Assembly (NCBI GenBank): GCA_014323785.1
Contig: JACONJ010000023.1
Coordinates: 16,885 to 80,884, forward strand
Origin: Paracoccaceae bacterium
Lineage (GTDB): Bacteria > Pseudomonadota > Alphaproteobacteria > Rhodobacterales > Rhodobacteraceae
DNA length: 64,000 nucleotides
Direction: 5' to 3'
In this document: positions 14,429 through 22,902 of the stretch, piece by piece
How the letters are laid out: each line of letters starts with the position of its first letter
How positions within the stretch are numbered: the stretch's first letter is position 1
Position numbers and translations under genes: made by a program
The notes under the pieces: model-generated
The model's input: the letters and a program-made list of their open reading frames with translations, nothing else
Databases searched by the model: none
What the model was told of the DNA's origin: nothing

Positions 14429-17161
14429 ATGTCGCGCTATAATCCCGCCGGGATGGAACCCCGATGGCAAAGCAAATGGGACGAGGAGGGGGTGTTTTGC
14501 GCCGCGCCCGACCCCGACAAGCCCAAGTATTACGTGCTGGAGATGTTTCCCTATCCGTCGGGGCGCATCCATATCGGGCATGTGCGCAACTATACGATGG
14601 GCGATGTGATTGCGCGCCATAAACTGGCAACGGGGCATAATGTGCTGCACCCGATGGGGTGGGATGCCTTTGGCCTGCCGGCCGAGAATGCCGCCATGGC
14701 TTTGGGCAAGCATCCGGCGGACTGGACGCGGGATAATATCGCCGCAATGCGGGCGCAGATGCGCCCCCTGGGCCTGTCCATCGACTGGGTGCGGGAATTC
14801 GCCACGTGTGACCCGGAGTATTATGGCCAGCAGCAAGCACTGTTTCTGGATTTTCTTGCCGCGGGGCTGGCCGAGCGCCGCCCTGCCATGGTGAACTGGG
14901 ATCCGGTGGAACGCACAGTGCTGGCCAATGAACAGGTGATTGACGGCAAGGGCTGGCGTTCCGGCGCGGTGGTGGAACGCCGCGAATTGACGCAGTGGTT
15001 TTTCAAAATCTCTGACATGGCCGAGGAGTTGCTGACATCCCTGGACGGGCTGGCGCACTGGCCCGCCAAGGTAAAACTGATGCAGGCCAACTGGATCGGC
15101 AAATCCCGGGGGCTGCAGTGCACATGGCCCCTGGTGACGCCCGTTTGCGGCCACGACGGGGTTGAGGTGTATACCACGCGGCCCGATACGCTGATGGGGG
15201 CGTCTTTTGTTGCGTTATCGCCGTATCATCCCCTGATCAAAGCCTTGGAAGGGGGCAATGCGGCCTTGGCCGAGGGTGGGGCAGAGATGCGCCAGAGTTT
15301 CGAACGGGGGGACGACCGCGAAAAGGCAATTCTGGCCCAGATGTTTCAGGGCGGCACCAGCGCGGCGGCGGTGGACGCGGGCGAAAAGATCGGGTACGAT
15401 ACCGGGCTGCGCGTGCGGCACCCCCTGGACCCTGATTGGGAGCTGCCGGTCTGGGTGGCCAATTTCGTTATGATGGATTACGGGACGGGGGCGATTTTCG
15501 GCTGCCCGGCGCACGACCAGCGGGATTTAGAGTTTGCGCGGAAATACGGGTTGCCGGTGCGTGATACCTTTATGGCATTGAAGGATCCGGCCCCAGTGAC
15601 CGACCGGGCCTTTGTTCCGCCAAAGACCGACCGGGTAAAGTGGATCGATCATTTCACGGGGCTCAGGGAGGCGACAGGGGAAGAGGCCATCGACGCCGCA
15701 ATCCGTTTTATCGAGGGCAAGGGGTGCGGCCGGGGCGTAACCCGCTATCGCCTGCGGGATTGGGGGATCAGCAGGCAACGCTACTGGGGCTGCCCGATTC
15801 CGGTGGTGCATTGCCCCGCGTGCGGCGTGGTGCCGGAACGGAAAGAAAATCTGCCCATCGAATTGCCCCGGGATGTGGATCTGTCGGCCCCGGGCAACCC
15901 CCTGGACCGGCACCCGACCTGGCGCAATGTGCGCTGCCCGGCGTGCGGGGGGGAGGCCCTGCGGGAAACCGACACGATGGACACGTTTGTGGATTCATCG
16001 TGGTATTTTGCGCGGTTTACGGCCCCGGGGGCGAAAACCCCGACGGATGCGGCGACCGTGGCCCGCTGGATGAATGTGGACCAGTATATCGGCGGGGTGG
16101 AACACGCGATTCTGCACCTGCTTTATGCCCGATTCTTTGCCCGTGCGCTGCACAGGTGCGGGCATCTGCCGGAAACGGCGGTGGAACCCTTTGACGCGCT
16201 GTTCACGCAGGGGATGGTAACGCACGCGATTTATAGGAGCTGGGACCGGATACCAGACCACAGCAGGCCCAAGAGCGAAGAAGCCGTGATCATTGTTCCC
16301 CGTTATCACTACCCGGAGGAGGTTGTGCTCCATCAACAGGGTGACAAGGTGGTTGCATTGCTGAGATCCGAGATGAAGGAAGATAAATTTGATCCTGAAA
16401 ACGCCAAAGATCGCGATGACTGGTTACGAGCTTATGAACGCCGGGAAATCGAGATTATCCCCTCGGCCAAGATGTCAAAATCGAAGAAGAACGTTGTGGA
16501 CCCGGTGGCGATTATTGACCGGTATGGGGCGGATACCGTGCGCTGGTTCGTGCTGTCGGACAGCCCGCCGGAACGCGATGTGGAATGGACCGCGGCGGGG
16601 GCCGAGGCCGCGTTCCGGCACCTGTCCCGCGTCTGGGCACTGTCCGAGCGTATCGCCGGGATGGATCCGTCCGCGCCGGGGGCGGGGGATGAAGGTGTGC
16701 TGCGCGCGCTGCACAGGACGATTCGCGATGTCACGGCGGACATTGCGCGTTTCGGCTTTAATTCAGCCATCGCCAGGCTGTATGCCTTTACCGGCATTCT
16801 GGCGAAATCCACGGCAGGCCATGCCGTGCAGCGGCAGGCGATGATGGGGCTGGCGCAACTGATGGCCCCCATGGTTCCGCACCTCGCCGAGGGGATATGG
16901 GAACGCCATGGCAGTGAAGGGCTGGTTGTTACCGCACCCTGGCCCCGGGCAGAGGCGCGCTATCTGGCCGAGGATACGGTAACTTTGCCGATTCAGATCA
17001 ACGGCAGGCGCAAATCCGACATTGTGGTGGCGAAAGACCTGGCCAGGGACAAGGTTGAACAACTGGTGCTGGCGGATGCGGCCGTGGCCAGGGCCCTGCA
17101 GGGCGGGACGCCGAAGAAGCTGATTCTTGTGCCGAACCGAATTGTCAATGTTGTTCTTTAG
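14429..17161 (+). CDS. leuS: Leucyl-tRNA synthetase
   Basis: 910 residues, class I synthetase. [15 protein letters not shown] carries the HIGH motif (residues 48-51) and AKMSKSKKN the KMSKS motif (about residue 680). The CP1 editing domain is recognised by [20 protein letters not shown], and zinc-finger-like CPACG pairs lie in [14 protein letters not shown] and [27 protein letters not shown] longer insert before KMSKS (YRSWDRIP…HYPEEVV) is a known alphaproteobacterial feature. The enzyme charges tRNA-Leu with leucine. Its last 14 bases overlap the start of lptE, and it forms an operon with DUF3576, lptE and holA. Confidence 0.98.
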   Translation: MSRYNPAGMEPRWQSKWDEEGVFCAAPDPDKPKYYVLEMFPYPSGRIHIGHVRNYTMGDVIARHKLATGHNVLHPMGWDAFGLPAENAAMALGKHPADWTRDNIAAMRAQMRPLGLSIDWVREFATCDPEYYGQQQALFLDFLAAGLAERRPAMVNWDPVERTVLANEQVIDGKGWRSGAVVERRELTQWFFKISDMAEELLTSLDGLAHWPAKVKLMQANWIGKSRGLQCTWPLVTPVCGHDGVEVYTTRPDTLMGASFVALSPYHPLIKALEGGNAALAEGGAEMRQSFERGDDREKAILAQMFQGGTSAAAVDAGEKIGYDTGLRVRHPLDPDWELPVWVANFVMMDYGTGAIFGCPAHDQRDLEFARKYGLPVRDTFMALKDPAPVTDRAFVPPKTDRVKWIDHFTGLREATGEEAIDAAIRFIEGKGCGRGVTRYRLRDWGISRQRYWGCPIPVVHCPACGVVPERKENLPIELPRDVDLSAPGNPLDRHPTWRNVRCPACGGEALRETDTMDTFVDSSWYFARFTAPGAKTPTDAATVARWMNVDQYIGGVEHAILHLLYARFFARALHRCGHLPETAVEPFDALFTQGMVTHAIYRSWDRIPDHSRPKSEEAVIIVPRYHYPEEVVLHQQGDKVVALLRSEMKEDKFDPENAKDRDDWLRAYERREIEIIPSAKMSKSKKNVVDPVAIIDRYGADTVRWFVLSDSPPERDVEWTAAGAEAAFRHLSRVWALSERIAGMDPSAPGAGDEGVLRALHRTIRDVTADIARFGFNSAIARLYAFTGILAKSTAGHAVQRQAMMGLAQLMAPMVPHLAEGIWERHGSEGLVVTAPWPRAEARYLAEDTVTLPIQINGRRKSDIVVAKDLARDKVEQLVLADAAVARALQGGTPKKLILVPNRIVNVVL

Positions 17162-17663
17162 CCGCCGCGCAGTGCTTGGCCTTTCGGGTGTTTTGGCCCT
17201 GGGGGCGTGCGGGTTTCGCCCGGTGCACGCCCCGGACGGGGCGGGAGCGGTGCTGCGCGGGCAGGTGCGGGTGCAGGCACCGGAAAATCGCGCCGAATTT
17301 CATCTGGTGTCCCGGCTGGAGGAGCGCCTGGGCCGCGCCGGGGAAGGTACGCGGGAGGGTACCGGGGCGGCACGCTACGCACTGGCCTTTGACGTCAGCA
17401 TTGAACGGCGCGGAACCGCCGTGACCAGTTCAAATGCCATTACGCGAATCAGACTGGTGGGAGAGGCGCAATTCCGCATAACGCGGGCGGGCCACACCGC
17501 GCCGGTTCACGCTGGCCGGGTGCGCAGTTTCACCGCCTATTCCACAACGGGGGTCGCCATTGCACACACGGCCCCGAGACGGCATGCCGAAGAACGGCTG
17601 ATGGTGGTGCTGGCCGACCAGATCGTTGCAAACCTGCTGTCCAGTGCCGGGCACTGGCCGTGA
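17148..17663 (+). CDS. lptE: LPS-assembly lipoprotein LptE
   Basis: 171 residues. [29 protein letters not shown] has a tat-like/lipoprotein signal with the lipobox LGAC followed by GFRPVHA, the hallmark of alphaproteobacterial LptE. The mature domain ([72 protein letters not shown]) fits the LptE fold that plugs the LptD barrel and delivers LPS to the outer leaflet. The ATG at 17148 overlaps the leuS 3' end, and the stop overlaps the GTG of holA. The LptC-LptA-LptB part of the same machine is at 55.7-57.5 kb. Confidence 0.9.
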   Translation: MLFFSRRAVLGLSGVLALGACGFRPVHAPDGAGAVLRGQVRVQAPENRAEFHLVSRLEERLGRAGEGTREGTGAARYALAFDVSIERRGTAVTSSNAITRIRLVGEAQFRITRAGHTAPVHAGRVRSFTAYSTTGVAIAHTAPRRHAEERLMVVLADQIVANLLSSAGHWP

Positions 17664-18700
17664 AACTGACCCCGCGACAGGTCCAGGCCTTTATTGCCCG
17701 GCCTGACCCGAAGGTATCCGGCCTGCTGCTGTATGGTGCCAATGCGATGCGCGTGGCATGCAGGCGGCAAGAGGTGCTGGACACCCTTTTGGGCCCCGGG
17801 GCCGGGGATGAGCTGCGCCTGACCCGCCTGTCCGCCGGGGCGGTGCGGGGCGATGCAGCCGCGCTGGCGGATGCGGTCAGGGCGCGGGGCTTTTTTGCCG
17901 GCCCCCGGGCGGTGGTGGTAGAGGAGGCGGGCGATGCCCTGGCCCCGGTGATTCGGGCGGGGCTCGGGGCATGGCAGCCGGGCGATGCGCGGATCATCGT
18001 GACGGCCGGGCGATTGGGGCCCTCTTCAGCTTTGCGCAAATTGTTTGAAGGGCATAAAACCGCCTGTGCCGCCGCGATTTATGATGACCCGCCTGCGCAC
18101 CGCGAGGTAGAGGCGCATTTGCAAAAGGCGGGGGTGGGGCGGATTGACCCTGCCGCACTGGCGGATGTGATGGCCCTGGCACAGTCGCTGGCCCCGGGCG
18201 AGATGCGGCAGATGGCGCGGAAACTGGCACTGTATAAGCACGGCGATGACAGCCCCCTGACCCCTGCGGATGTTGCCGCCTGCGCCCCCGCAACGGTGGA
18301 GGCCGCGCTTGACGATATTCTGCACGTGGTGGCCGAGGCCCGCACCGGAAAGATCGGCCCCCTGATCACACGGCTGGGCGGGCAGGGGGTGCAGCCCGTG
18401 GGCCTGTGCATCGCGGCACTTCGGCATTTCCGGACGCTGCATATGGCGGCGGGCCACCCAAAGGGGCCGTTGGCCGGGCTCGCCGCCGCGCGCCCGCCGA
18501 TATTCGGCCCCCGCCGCGACCGCATGACCCGCCAGGCACAAAACTGGGGTGTGACACGGCTTGAGGGCGCCATCCGCCTGCTGGTGGATACGGATTTGAC
18601 GCTGCGCTCAACGCAGAAGGCCCCGCAGATGGCGTTAATGGAACGCGCACTGATCCGCCTGGCCATGATGATGCGGCGCACAGGGCGGGGCAGGGTATAG
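17660..18700 (+). CDS. holA: DNA polymerase III subunit delta
   Basis: 346 residues starting [29 protein letters not shown], the N-terminal Rossmann-like domain of the clamp-loader delta subunit. Then VVVEEAGDAL, IIVTAGRLGPSSALRKLFE, AAIYDDPPAHREVEAHL and the C-terminal helical collar domain (MRQMARKLALYKHGDDSPLT, ALIRLAMMMRR) follow. It contributes to opening and loading the beta sliding clamp at replication. The GTG start overlaps the lptE stop (GTGA). In many Rhodobacterales this gene is followed by parB and parA (recalled, not checked). Here it is followed by an unusual 11-bp repeat array and small unrelated genes, suggesting a rearrangement. Confidence 0.95.
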   Translation: MKLTPRQVQAFIARPDPKVSGLLLYGANAMRVACRRQEVLDTLLGPGAGDELRLTRLSAGAVRGDAAALADAVRARGFFAGPRAVVVEEAGDALAPVIRAGLGAWQPGDARIIVTAGRLGPSSALRKLFEGHKTACAAAIYDDPPAHREVEAHLQKAGVGRIDPAALADVMALAQSLAPGEMRQMARKLALYKHGDDSPLTPADVAACAPATVEAALDDILHVVAEARTGKIGPLITRLGGQGVQPVGLCIAALRHFRTLHMAAGHPKGPLAGLAAARPPIFGPRRDRMTRQAQNWGVTRLEGAIRLLVDTDLTLRSTQKAPQMALMERALIRLAMMMRRTGRGRV

Positions 18701-18746
18701 GGGACGGGCCGCACCGGGGCAGGCGGTGGTGTTTTGCTGCGGGGCA

Positions 18747-18807
18747 GTGAAGGGTCTGTGAAGGCCCTGTGAAGGCCCTTCACGGCGGCTTCACAGCCCC
18801 CTCACGG
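18747..18807. repeat. Six abutting 11-bp units, three direct and three inverted
   Basis: Units start at 18747, 18758 and 18769 (GTGAAGGGTCT, GTGAAGGCCCT, GTGAAGGCCCT), then in inverted sense at 18780, 18791 and 18802 (TCACGGCGGCT, TCACAGCCCCC, TCACGG…). The centre is a perfect palindrome, GTGAAGGCCCTTCAC (18769-18783). As RNA it would fold into an imperfect hairpin of about 29 bp. 11 bp is close to a helical turn, so protein-binding half-sites would lie on one face of the DNA. There is no T-tract, so a simple terminator is less likely. Confidence 0.8.
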
Positions 18808-18983
18808 TTCAAGGATGTTCCCCACCCCCTTTTCGTCATTTGCGGGGGATTGACGGCCCAGGTCAGCCCGAAAGGAACACTGGCACTTGAATCCTGTGTG
18901 CGCAAAAGACGCTTGCGGGATCACTGGAAAACGATTAATTCCATGTCTGGAAATGACTGGAACGATTCGATGGGGAAATTGAC

Positions 18984-19277
18984 ATGCCAAATGTCGTCAA
19001 GGTGCAGGCACATGTTGTCTGGTGCGCAACGCGCGGTGCCGATCCATCGCGCTGGATCGGGTCTTGCGAGGGCCTGGGGATCGTCACCGAGGCCGATTCG
19101 CTGGACGCCTTGCACATCCTGATGCTGGATCTTGTTGAAGACGGTGAATTTGACGAATTCCTGCGTCGGAACGGGTGGTCTTCATCATCAGAGGATTCAG
19201 AGGGCGCACCTGCGTTCAATATCCCGTGGAACATGATTGCCGAGGGGCAGGATGATCCCGTCCGACGCGTTGCGTAA
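18984..19277 (+). CDS. HicB/DUF1902-like small protein
   Basis: 97 residues. WIGSCEGLGIVTEADSLDALHILMLDLVED resembles the partial RNase-H-like fold of HicB antitoxins and DUF1902 proteins (pattern: strand, GL-V-TEA-S---L, helix). The acidic C-terminal part (SSSSEDSEGAP) has no helix-turn-helix. In HicAB modules a HicA toxin gene lies next to HicB, and a short overlapping ORF does follow here (19252-19386) but is probably truncated. GGGG lies before the ATG at 18984. It may be an orphan antitoxin; that role is inferred. Confidence 0.55.
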   Translation: MPNVVKVQAHVVWCATRGADPSRWIGSCEGLGIVTEADSLDALHILMLDLVEDGEFDEFLRRNGWSSSSEDSEGAPAFNIPWNMIAEGQDDPVRRVA

Positions 19278-19386
19278 CGCCATTCGCGCGAAAGGGTATT
19301 CGTTCAAACGGCAGACAGACCGCATTGGGCCGCGTTCCACGACATCAGGGTGGCACTGGTTCAACGTTCCGCACACAGGTGTTTGA
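19252..19386 (+). CDS. Short ORF overlapping the HicB-like gene, possibly a truncated HicA-like toxin
   Basis: 44 residues: MIPSDALRNAIRAKGYSFKR, ending HWFNVPHTGV. It overlaps the HicB-like gene by 26 bases in the +1 frame, as toxin-antitoxin pairs often do. The helix-plus-KGYSFKRQ start resembles HicA (a GFxxxRQ-type segment), but the HicA signature GSHH is not seen and the end runs into the enoyl-CoA hydratase relic on the other strand. I regard it as a truncated or decayed gene. Confidence 0.35.
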   Translation: MIPSDALRNAIRAKGYSFKRQTDRIGPRSTTSGWHWFNVPHTGV

Positions 19387-19520
19387 CTCGGCGGATATGC
19401 GCCGGGGCGGCGGTCAGGGCATCGTGCGCCAGGGCCCTAGCCCCGGCGCACAGGTCATCGGGCGGCACGATTCGGTCGATCAGGCCAAAGGCCCCGCCCG
19501 CCAGCGTCCGCGTTCAGGGC
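19345..19520 (-). pseudogene. Enoyl-CoA hydratase/isomerase relic (C-terminal part)
   Basis: On the minus strand one frame reads GGAFGLIDRIVPPDDLCAGA and RALAHDALTAAPAHIRRVKH without a stop. This is the typical C-terminal part of crotonase-fold enzymes (AxxxGLIDRVVP…LAxxLAxxPPxAxRxxK). The catalytic core is absent and no start codon fits. The fragment adjoins the truncated HicA-like ORF, so a deletion or insertion joined them. Confidence 0.65.
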
Positions 19521-19635
19521 TGCGACGATCATGCCATTATAACAGAGGCACCACCCGCTTCCCGGAGTCCAGTCGCCCCAAGCCAGAAGAATTCTCTTTC
19601 GTTTAGGAACGATGTTTCGGTGTCCGACGACACGC

Positions 19636-20001
19636 TTATGAAGGTTTTCCAAGGGCCTCATGAAATTTGATCGACTCGCCGCAGCCGCAAGCATCACTGA
19701 CATTGGGGTTCCTGAACTTGAAACCAGCCTCTAGCAAAGAGACCTCATAGTCAATCTCGGTCCCGAACAGGAACATCTGTGCCATGGGTGCGATCATAAC
19801 CCGCGCACCATCCGTCTCGACCACCTCGTCATGGGGGTTAATCCTGGTGACGTACTCCATGGTGTATTCCATACCCGCACAGCCGCCCTTTTTCACGCCG
19901 ATGCGCAAACCTTGGGTGTTCCCCTTGGCCATCAGCCGGGCGATCTGCCTGGCTGCGGCGGGAGTGATGGTTACGGCCTGTGTTTTGGGAATGCCGAACA
20001 T
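19636..20001 (-). CDS. sufA: A-type iron-sulfur carrier (SufA/IscA family)
   Basis: 121 residues with the three conserved cysteines of A-type carriers: GGCAGMEY (about residue 40) and the C-terminal CGCGES (about 104-108). LRIGVKKGGCAG and LLEAGFKFRNPNVSDACGCGESI are classic. The protein accepts Fe-S clusters from the Suf scaffold and hands them to apoproteins in the cytosol. The rest of a suf operon is not adjacent, but a SufT gene lies upstream on the same strand 307 bases away. The symbol follows Rhodobacterales usage, which has the SUF system; iscA or erpA are alternatives. Confidence 0.92.
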   Translation of the reverse strand: MFGIPKTQAVTITPAAARQIARLMAKGNTQGLRIGVKKGGCAGMEYTMEYVTRINPHDEVVETDGARVMIAPMAQMFLFGTEIDYEVSLLEAGFKFRNPNVSDACGCGESIKFHEALGKPS

Positions 20002-20308
20002 CTCTGCGTCCTCTGGCTGCGCTGCTTCAACTTAGGCGAAACGACCCGTGCCATCAAGGGGGATGGCGGTACCAGCCCTGATACCCCATATCCCGCGATT
20101 GTGCCCGGTGGCGACCCGGTGCGACACATATGGCGGGGTTACGTTGTGCTTTGTGATAGCTGACGGGCCATTGCCCGCTGTGCGATGCAATCCCCGCAAT
20201 GGGTGCGTCCACTGGCGTTTCCATTGTTGCAAGTCCACAATGTAAACAGAGGTGCGGATGTCCCGGGCTGTTCGCCTGCCCCGCCGGAACACACACCGAA
20301 TCGGCTTA
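20002..20308. other. Intergenic stretch between sufT and sufA
   Basis: 307 bases between two minus-strand genes, likely containing the sufA promoter. I see only a short hairpin, CGGGC-CATT-GCCCG, near 20164-20177, and no coding sequence. No RirA or IscR operator could be identified with confidence. Confidence 0.4.
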
Positions 20309-20671
20309 TTACATAAAGCCAAGTTCAAGCCGCGCTTCGTCGGACATCATGTCCATGCCCCAGGGCGGATCCCATGTCAGTGCGACATCTACCTGTTTGA
20401 CCCCGTTGATCGGCTCAACCGCGCTGGCCACCCATCCTGGCATTTCACCGGCCACGGGGCAGCCCGGTGCGGTCAACGTCATGGTGATCTCCACCTCGCT
20501 GTCGGCATTGATGCTGATCGTGTATACTAGGCCGAGATCATAGATATTGACCGGAATTTCAGGGTCATAGACGCTGCGGCAGGCCGCGACCACACTGTCG
20601 TAAAGCGGGTGGTCTGTGCTGGACGGTTTAATCAGGGGGGGGCCTTCCAGATGCTCTTGAACTTGGGTCAT
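20309..20671 (-). CDS. sufT: SufT, MIP18/DUF59-family Fe-S assembly factor
   Basis: 120 residues. SVYDPEIPVNIYDLGLVY and ITMTLTAPGCPVAGEMPG are the DUF59 core, with the reactive cysteine in APGCP. The C-terminal VDVALTWDPPWGMDMMSDEARLELGFM has the W-PPW and RxxLG patterns of SufT. It assists maturation of Fe-S proteins with the SUF machinery under high demand. It is on the same strand as sufA, and may or may not be co-transcribed with it across the 307-base gap. Confidence 0.92.
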   Translation of the reverse strand: MTQVQEHLEGPPLIKPSSTDHPLYDSVVAACRSVYDPEIPVNIYDLGLVYTISINADSEVEITMTLTAPGCPVAGEMPGWVASAVEPINGVKQVDVALTWDPPWGMDMMSDEARLELGFM

Positions 20672-20828
20672 GTGCGCCGCTTCCGGTGAATTCCTAGCCG
20701 GATATATAAGGTATGACTGCCAGGGCGTAAAGGGGTGGATCGGGATACGTCATTCCGATATACGCATTGAGAATACCCTGAATTGCTGTCAGACTATCGG
20801 CAACGAATTCCATCCGGAGGTGTCCGCC

Positions 20829-21200
20829 ATGTCATATGTTCAAGGGTTCCTTCTTGCCGTGCCTGAATCCAACAAAGAAGCGTATCGCAAAATGGCCACC
20901 GATACCTGGCCAGTGTTTGAAAAACTCGGCTGCCTGGAAGCCCATGAAAACTGGGGTGATGTCGTGGAGCCGGGACAGGTTACATCCTTTCCCCAAGCCG
21001 TGAAATTGGAAGATGGGGAGGCTGTCGTCTTTTCCTGGATGATCTGGCCGGACAAGGCAACCCATGATGCGGCGTGGGAGCAGATTATGACGGAGCCCAA
21101 ATTAAAGGCCGAGATGGGCACAAGCATGCCCTTTGACGGGATGCGGATGATGTGGGGCGGCTTTGTGCCGCTTTTCAACGCCCGGGCCGCCACCACATAA
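20829..21200 (+). CDS. DUF1428 (YbaA-like) protein
   Basis: 123 residues: MSYVQGFLLAVPESNKEAYRKM, CLEAHENWGDVV, VVFSWMIWPDKATHDAAWEQIM and MPFDGMRMMWGGFVPL are the blocks of the DUF1428 family, which has a dimeric ferredoxin-like (alpha+beta barrel) fold. The function is unknown; some members are stress-associated. The ATG at 20829 is chosen because CGGAGGTG lies nine bases before it. The longer in-frame extension to 20670 has no support. A hairpin terminator follows at 21269. Confidence 0.9.
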   Translation: MSYVQGFLLAVPESNKEAYRKMATDTWPVFEKLGCLEAHENWGDVVEPGQVTSFPQAVKLEDGEAVVFSWMIWPDKATHDAAWEQIMTEPKLKAEMGTSMPFDGMRMMWGGFVPLFNARAATT

Positions 21201-21268
21201 TCCGGCCTTGCCACTGCTTGCGGCCTGCGTCACGGATGCATCCGCGGCGATGATCCCGAGCCTGCCAT

Positions 21269-21295
21269 CGGGCGGGTGTTGATTTTACCCGCCCG
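21269..21295 (+). terminator. Rho-independent terminator after the DUF1428 gene
   Basis: A nine-base-pair stem, CGGGCGGGT (21269-21277) with ACCCGCCCG (21287-21295), a nine-base loop, then CGTGATTTTGATCTTT. It lies 69 bases after the stop. Confidence 0.65.
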
Positions 21296-21445
21296 CGTGA
21301 TTTTGATCTTTGGGGTCAGCTTCCCGGGCTTATCAGACCATGTGGCCGGGTTTGACCAATTTGATGACCACGTTTTCACTGGCCTGCCCCTTGAAGGGAA
21401 GCGGGCCATTTTGCATTTTCCTGCCATTGCCCCTATGCGGGGCGC

Positions 21446-22576
21446 ATGACGGGCAGGATATCATTCACGATCCACGGTACCTCTGGCAAGGCACGGACCG
21501 GTGTAATCTCTACCCGCCGCGGGGAAATCCGCATACCGGCCTTCATGCCCGTGGGTACAGCTGCGACGGTCAAGGCGATGCTGCCCGAAAGCGTGGCGGC
21601 CACGGGCGCAGATGTGCTTCTGGGTAATGCCTACCATTTGATGTTACGCCCGACGGCAGAGCGTATCGCCGCTCTCGGCGGGCTGCACCAGTTTATGAAC
21701 TGGTCAAAGCCGATCCTGACCGATAGTGGCGGCTTCCAGGTGATGAGCCTGGCAGAACTGCGCAAGATCACCGAAGAAGGCGTGACCTTCAAATCCCATA
21801 TCGACGGGTCGCGCCATATGCTGAGCCCCGAGCGTAGCATGGAGATCCAGAAGCTACTCGGCTCTGACATCGTGATGTGTTTCGATGAATGCCCCGCTCT
21901 GCCCGCTGACCGTGACCGGATCGCCGATAGCATGCGCCTGTCAATGCGATGGGCCGCGCGGTCCAGGGCAGCCTTTGGCGACAGGCCCGGCCACGCGCTG
22001 TTCGGAATCCAGCACGGCGGGTTGGAAAAGGAATTGCGGGCCGAAAGTGCCGCGGCCCTGTGCAAGATTGGCTTTGATGGCTATGCGGTGGGTGGCCTGG
22101 CCGTAGGCGAGGGGCAAGAGGCAATGTTCGCTTGCCTGGATTACGCACCCGACATGCTACCGGAAGACAAACCGCGCTACCTGATGGGGGTGGGCAAACC
22201 CGATGATATCGTGGGCGCAGTGAAGCGCGGGATCGACATGATGGATTGCGTCCTTCCCTCCCGCTCGGGGCGGACGGGGCAGGCTTTTACGCGCCGGGGG
22301 GACGTGAACATCAAAAACGCCCGCCACGCCGATGATCCCCGGCCTTTGGATGAGACATGTACCTGTCCTGCCTGTTCGTGTTACAGTCGGGCCTATCTGC
22401 ATCATATGTTCCGTGCGGGCGAGATCATCTCCTCAATGCTGCTGACTTGGCATAACCTGCATTACTATCAACACCTGATGGCCGAGATGCGAGAGGCGAT
22501 CACCGCGGATCGCTTCGCCAAGTGGGAGGCGGGTTTTAACGCCGAGCGCGCTCAAGAAGACGTCCTGCCCTTATGA
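21446..22576 (+). CDS. tgt: Queuine tRNA-ribosyltransferase
   Basis: 376 residues with the TIM-barrel of bacterial [14 protein letters not shown] start (here [20 protein letters not shown]), [24 protein letters not shown] (the catalytic-site aspartate region), [33 protein letters not shown] and the zinc site [17 protein letters not shown]. It exchanges guanine for preQ1 at position 34 of GUN-anticodon tRNAs in queuosine synthesis. The start is ATG 21446 ([11 protein letters not shown]). The 326-base gap to lon holds the heat-shock promoter. Confidence 0.97.
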   Translation: MTGRISFTIHGTSGKARTGVISTRRGEIRIPAFMPVGTAATVKAMLPESVAATGADVLLGNAYHLMLRPTAERIAALGGLHQFMNWSKPILTDSGGFQVMSLAELRKITEEGVTFKSHIDGSRHMLSPERSMEIQKLLGSDIVMCFDECPALPADRDRIADSMRLSMRWAARSRAAFGDRPGHALFGIQHGGLEKELRAESAAALCKIGFDGYAVGGLAVGEGQEAMFACLDYAPDMLPEDKPRYLMGVGKPDDIVGAVKRGIDMMDCVLPSRSGRTGQAFTRRGDVNIKNARHADDPRPLDETCTCPACSCYSRAYLHHMFRAGEIISSMLLTWHNLHYYQHLMAEMREAITADRFAKWEAGFNAERAQEDVLPL

Positions 22577-22789
22577 CCGCCGGTTGGGATTTGCATCGAC
22601 GTGCATGGTAACAGTCATCCGGCGACGGTGATCACCGTGATAGTATTTTGGGCCTGGCGGGTTTTGTCCTGCGGCCTGGATCAGGGGGCACTGTGGGCCT
22701 GGGGCCTGCTGGCGATTTGCTTGTGATGACCGGTCCCGCAGGGATCCGGAAAAGGGGCGTGAAGGATCGTACCCAAAGGGGGGAGGGTA

Positions 22790-22818
22790 CTTGAATTCCC
22801 TGTCCAACACCCCCATGT
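22790..22818 (+). promoter_or_regulatory. RpoH (sigma-32) type heat-shock promoter of lon
   Basis: CTTGAA (22790-22795), 15 bases, CCCCATGT (22811-22818), a near-consensus match to the sigma-32 promoter (CTTGAA…CCCCATnT). It lies about 85 bases before the lon ATG, consistent with heat-shock control of this protease. The remainder of the 22577-22902 gap holds no gene that I can see. Confidence 0.8.
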
Positions 22819-22902
22819 TGACAAGTCATGCTCCGGAAAAGCCCAGGGGACCGCTGCCAGGTCAGAATTCCCCGGCCCCTTTCCAAGATACAGGAAGGCA
22901 AG

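Noticed and set aside
18747..18812. parS-like site after holA
   Set aside because: The TTCAC/GTGAA words recall parS (TGTTTCACGTGAAACA), but their order and spacing are wrong and no full site is present.
21340..21420. A 25-codon minus-strand ORF with protein-like sequence ([17 protein letters not shown]…) before tgt
   Set aside because: The codon choice is plausible, but it is very short, without a ribosome site or recognised family, so it cannot be supported.
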